Positions 26,537 through 36,015 of a DNA stretch of 64,000 bases are shown here, piece by piece (position 1 is the stretch's first letter; each line of letters opens with the position of its first letter). The DNA is from Fibrivirga algicola (GTDB taxonomy: Bacteria > Bacteroidota > Bacteroidia > Cytophagales > Spirosomataceae): contig NZ_WAEL01000004.1 in assembly GCF_011742925.1 (NCBI RefSeq), positions 496,001 through 560,000 on the forward strand, given 5' to 3'. A program made the translations under genes and the position numbers. Below the pieces are notes generated by a model, which was not told where the DNA came from, searched no databases, and saw only the letters and a list, made by a program, of their open reading frames with translations.

Positions 26537-29500
26537 GTGAAACGATTTTTGGTAACAACCGGTCTTGTTATACTGGCTCTCATTCTGCTGGTAGCTGGCT
26601 TCGTCACGGTTGTGGCGACTACAACCTGGGGACAGAACTTTGTTACCCAGCAGGTTAATAGCTATCTGGGCAAAAAAATTAAGTCACCATTCCGCATTGG
26701 CCACATCAGGTATCGCATCCCGGACTGGATCGAACTGGAAGATGTGTTTTTCAAGACGCCCCAGGGCGACACGCTTCTCCTGGGCGAAAAAATGCGTGTC
26801 GATCTCGACATGATGGCTCTGTTGCAGAACAAAATTTCCATCAATCAAATTGAATTGGAGAAGGTTAGTCTACATGTAACCCGCACCCTTCCCGACACGG
26901 CATTTAATTTCAATTACATACTGGATGCCTTCAATACGGCCCAGCCCGATACGGCCAGTCTGGCCAATAAGATTGCCCCCGAAGCCGACACGACATCAAC
27001 GCCATTAGACATTAGTCTGGTGGGCGCTAACCTCCGTAAGGTGCTGATCCGTTACGAGGACGACGTGGCTGGCGCCAACGTGAACGCCTACGTAGACAGT
27101 CTGCACGTCAACTTCAGTGAGGTCAATGTGGCCCGGTCACGGTACCTTATTCAAAACGTTACAGCCGATGGTCTGAGTGTAAAGAGCCGAATCTATGAAG
27201 GCATTCCCACCCCACCTTCGGCTCCATCGAAACCGGGCGATACCCTCACGCTTGGGTTGGGAACATGGCAATTGACCCGCGCGCTCTGGGATGTTCGCAT
27301 AGAGACAGCTGATTTTGCGACGACGGGTAAGGTGGGTAAGCTGGCCATGGAAAGCGATTACTTTCATCTCAACGGTGAGAAGGTGGGGATTAAATCGCTG
27401 GCAATGGCCAACGGCGATATTACCACGACCCTGCTCCGTCCGCAGCGAGCCAAACAGCAGGCCCGATCTCAGGATGCAGCGGTGGCTATTCAACAGGCTG
27501 ATCCTGTACTGAAAGCGAAAGAAAAAGCCGAGGAAGCCCAACCCGTTGGCTGGATCGCCCAGATCGGCTCCGCGAAATTCTCGAACAACCGGATCCGCTT
27601 CGATGATGAGACGCAGGCCCGGCAGCCTCGTGGCCTCGACTATGGCCACCTTGACATGAGCGGTTTGGGGATCGAAGGCCGCAATCTGCTGTACAGTCCA
27701 CAAGCCATATCGGGGCAAATTCGACAAGGTAAGTTTAAAGACAAAAGTGGGTTCGTGTTACAACATTTCGACGTTGATCTGCTCTATGGCGAAAAAGCTA
27801 CGCTGCTTACCAACCTGTTTATCCGTACGCCAAACACCATTTTGCGCGACCGTCTCGAACTGCGCTATGATTCGCTGGGGCAACTTACCCGCGCTACAGA
27901 AGGCAAAAACCTGAATCGGGTAAAGGTGCTGCTTAACCTGCGGCAAAGTAAGCTCGCCTTTGCCGATGTGCTCCAGCTAGCTCCTTTCCTGGCCGACACG
28001 CCACCGCTGGCAGGGAACCGCAATGAGGTTGTCAGGGCTGATGCACAATTGCGCGGTACACTAGCCGACCTCCGGATTCCAAAGGCTGAGTTTGCCATGT
28101 TTTCGGGCACAGTACTCAAAGCCAGCGGCCGGATGACCAACGTAACCAACCCCGATCGGCTGGGCCTCGATCTAACCTTAACCGACGCCCGCACCAATCG
28201 CGCCGACCTGAAAAAGATGCTGCCGCCAGGTACGTTACCCGATTCGGTGGCCCTGGCCCCGGAACTGAAGCTAACCGGCACGGTACGGGGTACGTTAAAC
28301 AACCTGACAACCGATGCCCGACTGGCAACAAACTGGGGGACTGCCGCATTTGACGGCTCCCTGCGCAATTTCTACGCAGGTAAAGGGCAATCCTATGCGG
28401 GTAAAGCGGTACTAAACAAGTTCGAGGCGGGCAAGTGGCTGATGAATCCGAAGCAATATGGTACGATCACGGCCCGGGCGGCAGTGAACGGCCGCGGCCT
28501 TGACCCGGCTACGATGCAAACCAACTTCCGCGCGGTGGTCGATGAAGCAGGGTTGAACGGCTACTCGTACAAAAATGCGGACGTGAATGGCTCGCTGGTG
28601 AACGGCGAACTGACCCTAAAAGGTGGCATCAATGACCCGAACGCCCAACTCACGCTGGATACGAAAGTGGGCCTGAAAACAGCCTACCCCACGATTGCCG
28701 GCGATATTAATATCCGGGAGTTGAACCTCGACAAATTGAAGTTATACGCCGATCCGCTCTCGCTGAAAGGGAATATCAGACTTGCTATGACCTCGACCGA
28801 CCCGGTTCGGCCCGAAGGAACTATTTATGCCAACGACGCGGTGGTGAGTCTGAAAGGCAAAAACTACCCCATCGATACGCTGTACTTGAAGGCCGGTACC
28901 ATGAACCCCAACCGGAAAACGCTGGTGCTGGGATTACCGTTTGGGCAACTGGCACTCAGCGGCCAATTTGAATACACGCAGCTATACGACATCGTGGCCA
29001 GTGAGATTGGGCGCTATTTCAAGATTCCGGATCTCACCTACAAAACCGTTAAGCCGCCCTACAGCTTCTACGTGCAGGGACAGGTACGGCAGCACCCACT
29101 CCTGCAGGCATTTGCACCGGCACTGCGCAAACTCGAACCCGTCTCGCTGAACGCCTACCTTGACAACACCCGCGATACCACCTTTGCGGCAACCATCAAA
29201 ACTGGTCTTGTCGACTACGACACCATCGTCGTAAAAGGATCATCGCTGGCTTTGCTGGCCTACAATAATCAGTTGAGCGTAGCTGGGCAATTCAACGCAC
29301 TACAAACGAATAGCCTGAAAATCGGCCTGACGCAGCTCACCGGCTCGGCCGCCAATAACCGGTTCTCGTTTGCCGTAGTCAATAAAGATTCGGTCAACAA
29401 AGACCGGTACGGCCTGGCCGGACTGGTGTCGCTGGTTGACAACAACTACCGGCTGCAGGTTGGGCAACGCGGTCTGCTGACCAACTACCGAACCTGGACC

Positions 29501-31663
29501 TCTGACACAACGGGTTACCTGCAATACGGCACCAAGGGCGTATTAGCCCAGAACTTCATACTCAGGCAGGGCGGGCAAACCATCAGTGTCAATAGCGTTG
29601 AGCCGGTTGCTAATGGCCCCTTGCGCGTTGAGGCCCGCAACGTAAACCTGAGCGACCTGGCGAGTCTGGCGAATCAGGACACAACCCTGGCGGCGGGTAC
29701 GTTGAACAGCAATGTAGTGGTTCGCGACTATATGTCGCCGCCGGGCGGTACACCGCTTTCGTTTACGGGTGATCTGCGTATTGACAGCCTCCGCGTGATG
29801 GACAAACCGATTGGTACGCTCAATGGCGACTTTGCCAATGCCTCAGGCGATCGTATTGCCGTAAACGTAACCCTCCTGAGCACCACCAATGACGTGAAAG
29901 TCTCGGGCTTTTACGACCCCAATGACCCGAAAGAAGCACTCGATTTTTACCTGAAACTGAACCGGCTCGACGCTAAAACGATTGAGGCGTTCAGCTTTGG
30001 CGAACTACGGCGGGCCAGAGGGCAGTTGCGGGGCGAGACCGATATTCAGGGAACAGTAGCCAACCCGCGCCTCAACGGCGGTATCTCGTTCGACTCGGTG
30101 GCGTTTAACATCAAGCGGCTAAATGCTACGTACCGCATCGATCAGGAACGCATTCGGCTGGCGGGTCAGACCATGACTCTGACCGATTTCAATCTCCGCG
30201 ACACGCTGGGCCGGACCCTGACTACCGACGGCCGCGTTGAGCTGAAAAATATTCCTGACATTGCCTATGACCTCCGGGTGCGGGCCAAAAATTTTCTGGC
30301 GCTGAATGCTGCCCGTAAAGACAATGACTTCTTCTACGGACAAGCGTCGGTGTCGGCTAACCTTCACATTGTTGGCACGGGTTCGTCTCCGGCGATCACT
30401 GGCGGGGTGAAGCTGGAAGAGGGCAGTAAAGTAACCACGGTCTTGCCCAGCGATGAGGCCAGCCTGAACGACGCCCGCCAAACGGTTACCTTCATCGACC
30501 ACTCTGATACACTGGCGCTCAGCAAATACCTGCGTCCCAAACCAGATTCGGTGCTGGCACCGCTTCAGTTCGAAAAGCTGAATAATTCGACAATTAACCT
30601 GACGCTGGAAGCCGATGACCGGTCGGAGATTACGATTATTGTCGATGAGTTGAACGGCGATAACCTGAAAGCGCGGGGCAATGCCCAGTTGGCCGTAACG
30701 GTTGAGCCAAGTGGTGATGTGTCGGTACTGGGTCGGTATGAAGTAACAGAAGGTAGCTACTCGCTGACCTATCAAGTGCTGCAGCGGGAGTTTAAACTCC
30801 AGAAAGGGGGCTACATTAACTTCACGGGCGATCCGCTTAAGGCTGACCTGAATCTGACCGCCATCTACGAAGCCCGGACAACCTCCGACGCCCTGATCGC
30901 CAGTGAATCGACGAACGCGACGGCTTCGACCACCAAGATAAACTTGCCCTACAACGTAGCCCTGACGCTGAGTGGTAATCTGGCCGCACCCAATATCGGC
31001 TTCGATATCATCGCTCCGCGCGAAACGCTATCCCGGCTGGGCAACGCCTCTGATTTAGTATCGACCAAACTGGCAACTCTACGCGAAGACCAGAATCAGA
31101 TGAATAAGCAGGTATTCGGGCTGCTTATTCTAGGCAACTTCATCTCGGAGTCGTCGGGTGGGTCATCATCGGAATTCAACGTAGGCGACGCTGCCGAGAA
31201 CATTGCCCGCAGCAGCGTGAGCAAGATCATCAGTCAGCAGTTGCAGCAGTTTGCGTCCGGGCTCATCAAAGGCGTTGATCTGGATGTGGGGCTGAACTCC
31301 CGGAGTGGGACTGCACAAACGGGTGGCAATGCAGGCACGAACCGCACCGACCTGAACATCGGTTTGTCAAGGAGTTTCCTTCAGGGCCGGCTTACGGTCT
31401 CGGTCGGGAAGAACTTCCTGGTCGAAGGCTCACAGGATGTGCGGGCGGCGCAGAATAACAACGCCGTTTTCGATAACCTGAACCTGAACTACAACCTTAC
31501 CCGTGATGGACGCTATGCCTTGCGCGCGTATCGCCGTAGTAACACCGAACGAACCATTCTCGAAGGTTTTGTAATCGAAACCGGCGTGGGCTTCGTTATC
31601 ACCGTTGATTTTAATACCCTGGCCGAACTGGTCAGACGGCGAAAAGAGGAGGAAGTCGAGTAG
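26537..31663 (+). CDS. tamB: TamB-like translocation/assembly module protein
   Basis: A ~1708-residue inner-membrane-anchored protein. One N-terminal transmembrane segment (LVTTGLVILALILLVAGFV) is followed by a very long repeated beta-helical (AsmA/DUF490-like) region. The C-terminal ~450 residues carry the TamB signature (VEPSGDVSVLGRYEVTEG, KGGYINFTGDPLKADLNL). It bridges the periplasm and helps move outer-membrane proteins or lipids. The next gene is its partner TamL. The start is taken as GTG 26537, giving a Lys/Arg-led anchor; TTG 26462 is the longest alternative. Confidence 0.92.
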   Translation: MKRFLVTTGLVILALILLVAGFVTVVATTTWGQNFVTQQVNSYLGKKIKSPFRIGHIRYRIPDWIELEDVFFKTPQGDTLLLGEKMRVDLDMMALLQNKISINQIELEKVSLHVTRTLPDTAFNFNYILDAFNTAQPDTASLANKIAPEADTTSTPLDISLVGANLRKVLIRYEDDVAGANVNAYVDSLHVNFSEVNVARSRYLIQNVTADGLSVKSRIYEGIPTPPSAPSKPGDTLTLGLGTWQLTRALWDVRIETADFATTGKVGKLAMESDYFHLNGEKVGIKSLAMANGDITTTLLRPQRAKQQARSQDAAVAIQQADPVLKAKEKAEEAQPVGWIAQIGSAKFSNNRIRFDDETQARQPRGLDYGHLDMSGLGIEGRNLLYSPQAISGQIRQGKFKDKSGFVLQHFDVDLLYGEKATLLTNLFIRTPNTILRDRLELRYDSLGQLTRATEGKNLNRVKVLLNLRQSKLAFADVLQLAPFLADTPPLAGNRNEVVRADAQLRGTLADLRIPKAEFAMFSGTVLKASGRMTNVTNPDRLGLDLTLTDARTNRADLKKMLPPGTLPDSVALAPELKLTGTVRGTLNNLTTDARLATNWGTAAFDGSLRNFYAGKGQSYAGKAVLNKFEAGKWLMNPKQYGTITARAAVNGRGLDPATMQTNFRAVVDEAGLNGYSYKNADVNGSLVNGELTLKGGINDPNAQLTLDTKVGLKTAYPTIAGDINIRELNLDKLKLYADPLSLKGNIRLAMTSTDPVRPEGTIYANDAVVSLKGKNYPIDTLYLKAGTMNPNRKTLVLGLPFGQLALSGQFEYTQLYDIVASEIGRYFKIPDLTYKTVKPPYSFYVQGQVRQHPLLQAFAPALRKLEPVSLNAYLDNTRDTTFAATIKTGLVDYDTIVVKGSSLALLAYNNQLSVAGQFNALQTNSLKIGLTQLTGSAANNRFSFAVVNKDSVNKDRYGLAGLVSLVDNNYRLQVGQRGLLTNYRTWTSDTTGYLQYGTKGVLAQNFILRQGGQTISVNSVEPVANGPLRVEARNVNLSDLASLANQDTTLAAGTLNSNVVVRDYMSPPGGTPLSFTGDLRIDSLRVMDKPIGTLNGDFANASGDRIAVNVTLLSTTNDVKVSGFYDPNDPKEALDFYLKLNRLDAKTIEAFSFGELRRARGQLRGETDIQGTVANPRLNGGISFDSVAFNIKRLNATYRIDQERIRLAGQTMTLTDFNLRDTLGRTLTTDGRVELKNIPDIAYDLRVRAKNFLALNAARKDNDFFYGQASVSANLHIVGTGSSPAITGGVKLEEGSKVTTVLPSDEASLNDARQTVTFIDHSDTLALSKYLRPKPDSVLAPLQFEKLNNSTINLTLEADDRSEITIIVDELNGDNLKARGNAQLAVTVEPSGDVSVLGRYEVTEGSYSLTYQVLQREFKLQKGGYINFTGDPLKADLNLTAIYEARTTSDALIASESTNATASTTKINLPYNVALTLSGNLAAPNIGFDIIAPRETLSRLGNASDLVSTKLATLREDQNQMNKQVFGLLILGNFISESSGGSSSEFNVGDAAENIARSSVSKIISQQLQQFASGLIKGVDLDVGLNSRSGTAQTGGNAGTNRTDLNIGLSRSFLQGRLTVSVGKNFLVEGSQDVRAAQNNNAVFDNLNLNYNLTRDGRYALRAYRRSNTERTILEGFVIETGVGFVITVDFNTLAELVRRRKEEEVE

Positions 31664-31809
31664 TGCGATTTTGTGTTTGCTGCGTGATCGACGCTGTGTT
31701 CTTTGACAAGGCACCAGCTACCTGATTCACGTTGGCAAACACAAAATGCCGACAACGTACCCGGTACTTTATCCAAATCCCACGTTCAAATTCAGTGCCT
31801 TTTCCATTC

Positions 31810-34167
31810 ATGAAGACCATTCACTCATACCAGCTAGTCACCTTTTTGTGTAGCGTGCTGCTTATTCAGGGCTGTAACGTTGCGAAAAAACTGCCTGCCG
31901 GGGAAAAACTATACGTTGGTGCTGACTTCGTTCTGAACACCGATTCAACCATTACCAAAGACGAGAAATCGCGGTTGAAAGATCAGCTCTCGGAGTTGGC
32001 CAGACCCCGCCCCAACAAGCGGCTATTTGGCTTCCCCTATAAAGTGGCGATGTACTATTTTATTGGCGAGCCAAAAAAAGAGACTGGTTTTAAAGCCAGC
32101 CTGCGCCGCCGTTTCGGCGAAGCACCCGTACTGGCGTCGGCTCGGGGATTGACCGCTAACAGCGCGCTCATGGCCAATGTCCTTGAAAATGAAGGGTACT
32201 TCCGGTCGCAGGTTGGTGGTGAGTTTGTGGATATAAACAGCTACCAGACAAAGGCCCGCTATACGGCACAGGTTCCCCAACGCTACCTGATCGATTCGGT
32301 TTCGTTCATTGGTGATTCTACACTGGTGGCCCGGGCCATGTTCAACGCGTCGCCCCGCACCTTTCTGAAGGCTGGCAATCCGTTCTTACTTGACGTACTC
32401 AAATCAGAACAGCAACGCATCGCCGATGCTCTGAAACAGCGCGGTTTCTACTACTTCCTGCCCGACTACGTTGCCATCCTGGCCGACACTGCAGTAGGCG
32501 ACCACAAAACGCGGTTCTACGTAGCCATCAAGCCTGACATTCCGGAGGCGGCGAAGATTCCCTACTACATTCGTAACATCTATATATACCCCAATTACAC
32601 GCTTCGTACGGCTCGCCGCGATACAAACCGGGCCGAGGCTTATCGCCCCGAGGTAATCAACCCCGCCGACACCGGCAAGTCCTTACGTCGTTTCTTTATC
32701 GTTGATTCAGGGCGAGTATTCAAGCCGCAACTCTTCAACGACGTAATTAGCTTACGGCCTGGACGACGGTATAACAGTCGGGCGCAGGATCTGTCGCTGT
32801 CCCGACTGGTGAATCTGGGTACGTTCAAGTATGTCCGCAATCGCTTTGAGCCTGTGGGCCGCTATGGCCGCGACTCAGCGTTGTTCGACGTAAACTACTA
32901 CCTCACACCCCTACCCCGCAAATCGGTTCGGCTTGAAGTATCGGGCAACTCCCGCTCCAACAACCTCGCAGGTACGTTGCTGACTGTCGGCTGGATTGGC
33001 CGAAACGTTTTCGGACGGGCTGAACAGCTTAATCTGAATGCTACGGCGGGTATCGACTTGCAGATCGGGGCGGCCGGGCGTGGCGTCACAAACTACCGGT
33101 ATGGGGCCGATGCGACCCTAAGCTTTCCGCGATTGGTTGCGCCATTCACCATTCGGTACGACCGCCGTCAGATTTTACCAAAAACGAACATATCACTTGG
33201 CTACGAACTCCTCCAACGCGATTCGCTGTACAACCTCAGTTCGTTACGGGCCTCTTTTGGATATGCCTTCCGTACTAGCAATCGAGTTGAGCATTCCTTT
33301 AATCCAATAAATATCAACTATGTACACAGCTTTAATTTCGGGCCCAAATTCTTTGAAGCCCTTAGCGATCCTGAAACTTCCGGGCCTTTTGTACGGCTTA
33401 TTGAAGACCAACTTATTTTAAGTAGCCTATACACGCTGAACATAAATTCGCTGCCGAACGCAAACCGCAAATACAGTAACCGGTGGACATTAAATGTTGA
33501 ACCAGCCGGTAACTTGGCTGGCTTATTCGTGAAGGCAGATTCATTAGATTACAAACGCATCATCGAGGTTCCTTTTGCGCAGTTTTTCCGTGTAGATCTT
33601 GATAGCCGACATTACATTCAGTTAAACAAATCGCTAGTTTGGGCTAACCGCTTCTTCGGCGGAGTTGGCATTCCCTACGGCAATTCGGCCGAACTTCCTT
33701 TTGTGAGGCAATACTTCGTAGGAGGGGCTAATAGTGTTCGGGCATTCAGGCCACGCGCTGTAGGGCCGGGAACGTTCTCCAATGTTGGCAGTCAGGTGCT
33801 CTTTCAAGATGGTGGTGGGGACGTTAAACTAGAGGTAAACACCGAATTACGGGCCAAACTCGGTTCCCTTTTCCAGTTAGCCGCTTTCATAGATGCCGGG
33901 AACGTATGGTCATACTCTGATGCATCTACCTACGGTCCTGGTTCAGAATTCAGCAAAGACTTTATTAAGCAATTAGCCATTGGCGGTGGCGTTGGCTTAC
34001 GCATCGATCTATCGTACTTTCTGGTCCGGGCCGATTTAGCCACACCGTTCCAAAAGCCCTATCTACCTGAAGGACAGCGCTGGGTGCTAAATCAGATTGA
34101 TTTTGGTAGCCGGGCCTGGCGTCGTGAAAACCTCATCCTGAACATCGCGGTAGGTTATCCATTCTGA
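31810..34167 (+). CDS. tamL: TamL: BamA/TamA-family outer-membrane lipoprotein
   Basis: 785 residues. The signal peptide ends in lipobox IQGC, followed by VAKKLPAGEKLYVG, the hallmark of the Bacteroidota lipid-anchored TamA variant (TamL). POTRA-like repeats come next (to about residue 390), then a C-terminal Omp85 barrel with VGGANSVRAFRPRAVGPG (the VRGY/F-like loop motif) and terminal aromatic LNIAVGYPF. It pairs with tamB in assembling the outer membrane. The ATG at 31810 fits the lipoprotein signal. From about 33.2 kb the gene becomes visibly AT-richer. Confidence 0.93.
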   Translation: MKTIHSYQLVTFLCSVLLIQGCNVAKKLPAGEKLYVGADFVLNTDSTITKDEKSRLKDQLSELARPRPNKRLFGFPYKVAMYYFIGEPKKETGFKASLRRRFGEAPVLASARGLTANSALMANVLENEGYFRSQVGGEFVDINSYQTKARYTAQVPQRYLIDSVSFIGDSTLVARAMFNASPRTFLKAGNPFLLDVLKSEQQRIADALKQRGFYYFLPDYVAILADTAVGDHKTRFYVAIKPDIPEAAKIPYYIRNIYIYPNYTLRTARRDTNRAEAYRPEVINPADTGKSLRRFFIVDSGRVFKPQLFNDVISLRPGRRYNSRAQDLSLSRLVNLGTFKYVRNRFEPVGRYGRDSALFDVNYYLTPLPRKSVRLEVSGNSRSNNLAGTLLTVGWIGRNVFGRAEQLNLNATAGIDLQIGAAGRGVTNYRYGADATLSFPRLVAPFTIRYDRRQILPKTNISLGYELLQRDSLYNLSSLRASFGYAFRTSNRVEHSFNPININYVHSFNFGPKFFEALSDPETSGPFVRLIEDQLILSSLYTLNINSLPNANRKYSNRWTLNVEPAGNLAGLFVKADSLDYKRIIEVPFAQFFRVDLDSRHYIQLNKSLVWANRFFGGVGIPYGNSAELPFVRQYFVGGANSVRAFRPRAVGPGTFSNVGSQVLFQDGGGDVKLEVNTELRAKLGSLFQLAAFIDAGNVWSYSDASTYGPGSEFSKDFIKQLAIGGGVGLRIDLSYFLVRADLATPFQKPYLPEGQRWVLNQIDFGSRAWRRENLILNIAVGYPF

Positions 34168-34218
34168 TTTGTGGTTATCTTGCATACGTATTTCTATGCA
34201 AGTAAATATCCACCAATC

Positions 34219-35121
34219 ATGAAAATAAGTGGCTTCTCTTACATTCGTAACGGGTTCACGTATCAATATCCTTTCTTAGCTGCTATTCAGTCTGTTCTGC
34301 CTATATGCGATGAATTTATTATAGCGGTTGGCGATTCATCAGATGGCACTCGTGAAGCAATCGAAGCGCTTGGTGATTCACGTATCCGTATTATTGATAC
34401 CGTTTGGGATGAAACGATGCGTCAGAATGGTAAAATATTTGCGCTTCAAGCAAATACAGCGTTGCGTGAATGCACAGGCGACTGGCTATTCCATATCCAG
34501 GCTGACGAAGTGATTCATGAGAACGACTTACCAACAATCAAACAGGCAATTCTGGCTGCACATGACAATCGATCAATTGATGGGTTACTCTTTGACTTTC
34601 TGAATTTTTACGGCAGCTATGATTACCTAAACAATACAAGAAAGCAGCATAAGAAAGAAATTCGGGTGTTTCGTAATGGCATCAATGCCTTCGCCTACAG
34701 GGATTCGCAGGGGTTTAGACGCTACCTATCTTATGAAACGTATCTACAAGGCGAGAAAGGCAAAAAGCTCTACGTTCAATACGTGCCTATTCCGGTTCAT
34801 CACTATAGCTACGTACGTCCACCCGAGCAAATGTACCTGAAGGGAGCCTTTTTCGCCACGTTTTACGGCCATGCAGGAACCGTTGAGGAAGAGTTGTCAA
34901 CTACACCTAAGCTACACGACTATCACAATATATCTCGTGTCAGGCGCTTCGAGGGGAGTCATCCCGCGGTTATGAACAATTGGATTGAAAACGGAAATTA
35001 CGATTTTGACCCGGCCAAGATTCATTATAAGCTAAGCCTTAAGGAACGGGTTGTCTATTTCATTGAAGATCGACTGAAGTACCGCTTTGGCGAATGGAAA
35101 AACTATAAGCTCCGGAAGTAA
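34219..35121 (+). CDS. Family 2 glycosyltransferase
   Basis: A 300-residue GT-A-fold transferase (MKISGFSYIRNGFTYQYPFL, IIAVGDSSDGTREA, acidic IQADEVIHENDL near residue 95, which replaces a DxD). It resembles GT2 enzymes acting on cell-surface glycans. The ATG at 34219 begins the fold; a 16-residue upstream extension is improbable. It follows tamL by 51 bp. Its base composition is AT-richer than that of most genes here, and it ends at a perfect terminator. Confidence 0.85.
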   Translation: MKISGFSYIRNGFTYQYPFLAAIQSVLPICDEFIIAVGDSSDGTREAIEALGDSRIRIIDTVWDETMRQNGKIFALQANTALRECTGDWLFHIQADEVIHENDLPTIKQAILAAHDNRSIDGLLFDFLNFYGSYDYLNNTRKQHKKEIRVFRNGINAFAYRDSQGFRRYLSYETYLQGEKGKKLYVQYVPIPVHHYSYVRPPEQMYLKGAFFATFYGHAGTVEEELSTTPKLHDYHNISRVRRFEGSHPAVMNNWIENGNYDFDPAKIHYKLSLKERVVYFIEDRLKYRFGEWKNYKLRK

Positions 35122-35147
35122 ACCACCGTTGCCCTTTACGAAAGCAT

Positions 35148-35183
35148 AAAAAATCCCCGGCCGTGCATGACCGGGGATTTTTT
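35148..35183. terminator. Bidirectional terminator
   Basis: A perfect 13-bp stem, AAAAAATCCCCGG with CCGGGGATTTTTT, with a 10-nt loop, between convergent genes. Confidence 0.92.
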
Positions 35184-35226
35184 GGACGCGCTGACAAACG
35201 ACATTGACCGTTTGTTAGGTACGTTG

Positions 35227-35760
35227 TTACATTTTGCCGTGGTTCATCACAGGCACCGTAATCATGGTTCCACCCCAGGCAATAGCCAGGCTACTGTTGG
35301 TTGGTGTGATGGTCAGTTTTTCGACCGGCGCTTTGGTCGTTCCGGCGGGCACTTTTACTTCCAGTATGTTTTTGTCAACGTGCTTATCGTAGTCGTAGGC
35401 GCCCCACTGACCCAGGACGGTGTTCAGAATAACCGACCACTCTTTTTCATTAGGGATCGTCACCAGCGTGTATTTACCGGCTTTCACCATTTTGCCACCA
35501 AACATCACGTCATTTTTGAACGTGATCTCGGTAGCTGCATCGGCACCAGTCCGCCAGGGCTTACCATATTTTTCGAGTGACGTTACGCCCTCCTTTCCGA
35601 AGAGAACGCGGCCACGCATCGATGGCTGGCCATATTCTACCTTAATATTCTTGTCTGGGCTCTCAGCGGTGACGTGTGGGCTCTTTGCATTCTGGGCATA
35701 GCCAACGGAAGCAGTCAGGGCAAAAAAGAGAAGCACTAATAGCGAAACAGTCTGTTTCAT
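35227..35760 (-). CDS. DUF2911 family secreted protein
   Basis: 177 residues with a signal peptide (MKQTVSLLVLLFFALTASVGYAQ region). The mature part carries the DUF2911 pattern: IKVEYGQPSMRGRVLFG, WRTGADAATEITF, AGKYTLVTIP and WSVILNT. The family is common and uncharacterised in Bacteroidota. The start at 35760 is set by the signal peptide. It is divergent from the acyl-CoA dehydrogenase gene. Confidence 0.9.
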   Translation of the reverse strand: MKQTVSLLVLLFFALTASVGYAQNAKSPHVTAESPDKNIKVEYGQPSMRGRVLFGKEGVTSLEKYGKPWRTGADAATEITFKNDVMFGGKMVKAGKYTLVTIPNEKEWSVILNTVLGQWGAYDYDKHVDKNILEVKVPAGTTKAPVEKLTITPTNSSLAIAWGGTMITVPVMNHGKM

Positions 35761-35872
35761 GATCTGTAATGAATTGGTTAGTGATGTAGCATCAAAACGT
35801 AAACAACATCCATACCAATATGGTTTTTGCAGATTCCTCCTCATGGAATACTAGTTTTTCTTACTTTTACCT

Positions 35873-35894
35873 AATAGTATGCACGCATACTATT
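35873..35894. promoter_or_regulatory. Candidate operator, 10-2-10 perfect palindrome
   Basis: AATAGTATGC-AC-GCATACTATT sits immediately upstream of a -7 box for the acyl-CoA dehydrogenase gene, as expected for a TetR-type repressor site. Confidence 0.6.
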
Positions 35895-35895
35895 G

Positions 35896-35903
35896 TAAGT
35901 TTG
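35896..35903 (+). promoter_or_regulatory. Candidate -7 box for the acyl-CoA dehydrogenase gene
   Basis: TAAGTTTG fits TAnnTTTG and lies two bases after the palindrome. No -33 TTG is evident, which could mean activator dependence or simply a weak match. Confidence 0.4.
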
Positions 35904-36005
35904 GCGTTTGTTGTCTGATGTTTATCGTTGCTTGTCAGGCACCGTCACCAAAGCAGCACAACAACAAACGTCGAACCGCAGCGGCGGACCGCATAAACAT
36001 CAAAC
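35901..36005. repeat. Heptad-armed hairpin, copy 3 (degenerate)
   Basis: The left arm has units TTTGGCG TTTGTTG TCTGATG TTTATCG TTGCTTG. The right arm has AGCAGCACAACAACAAACG and ends CATAAACATCAAAC. It lies in the leader of the acyl-CoA dehydrogenase gene. Confidence 0.5.
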
Positions 36006-36015
36006 TAAATTTTCC

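Noticed and set aside
30119-30775. Antisense open frames inside tamB (also 27137-27727)
   Set aside because: The sense strand carries a continuous TamB protein; the antisense products have no family features.
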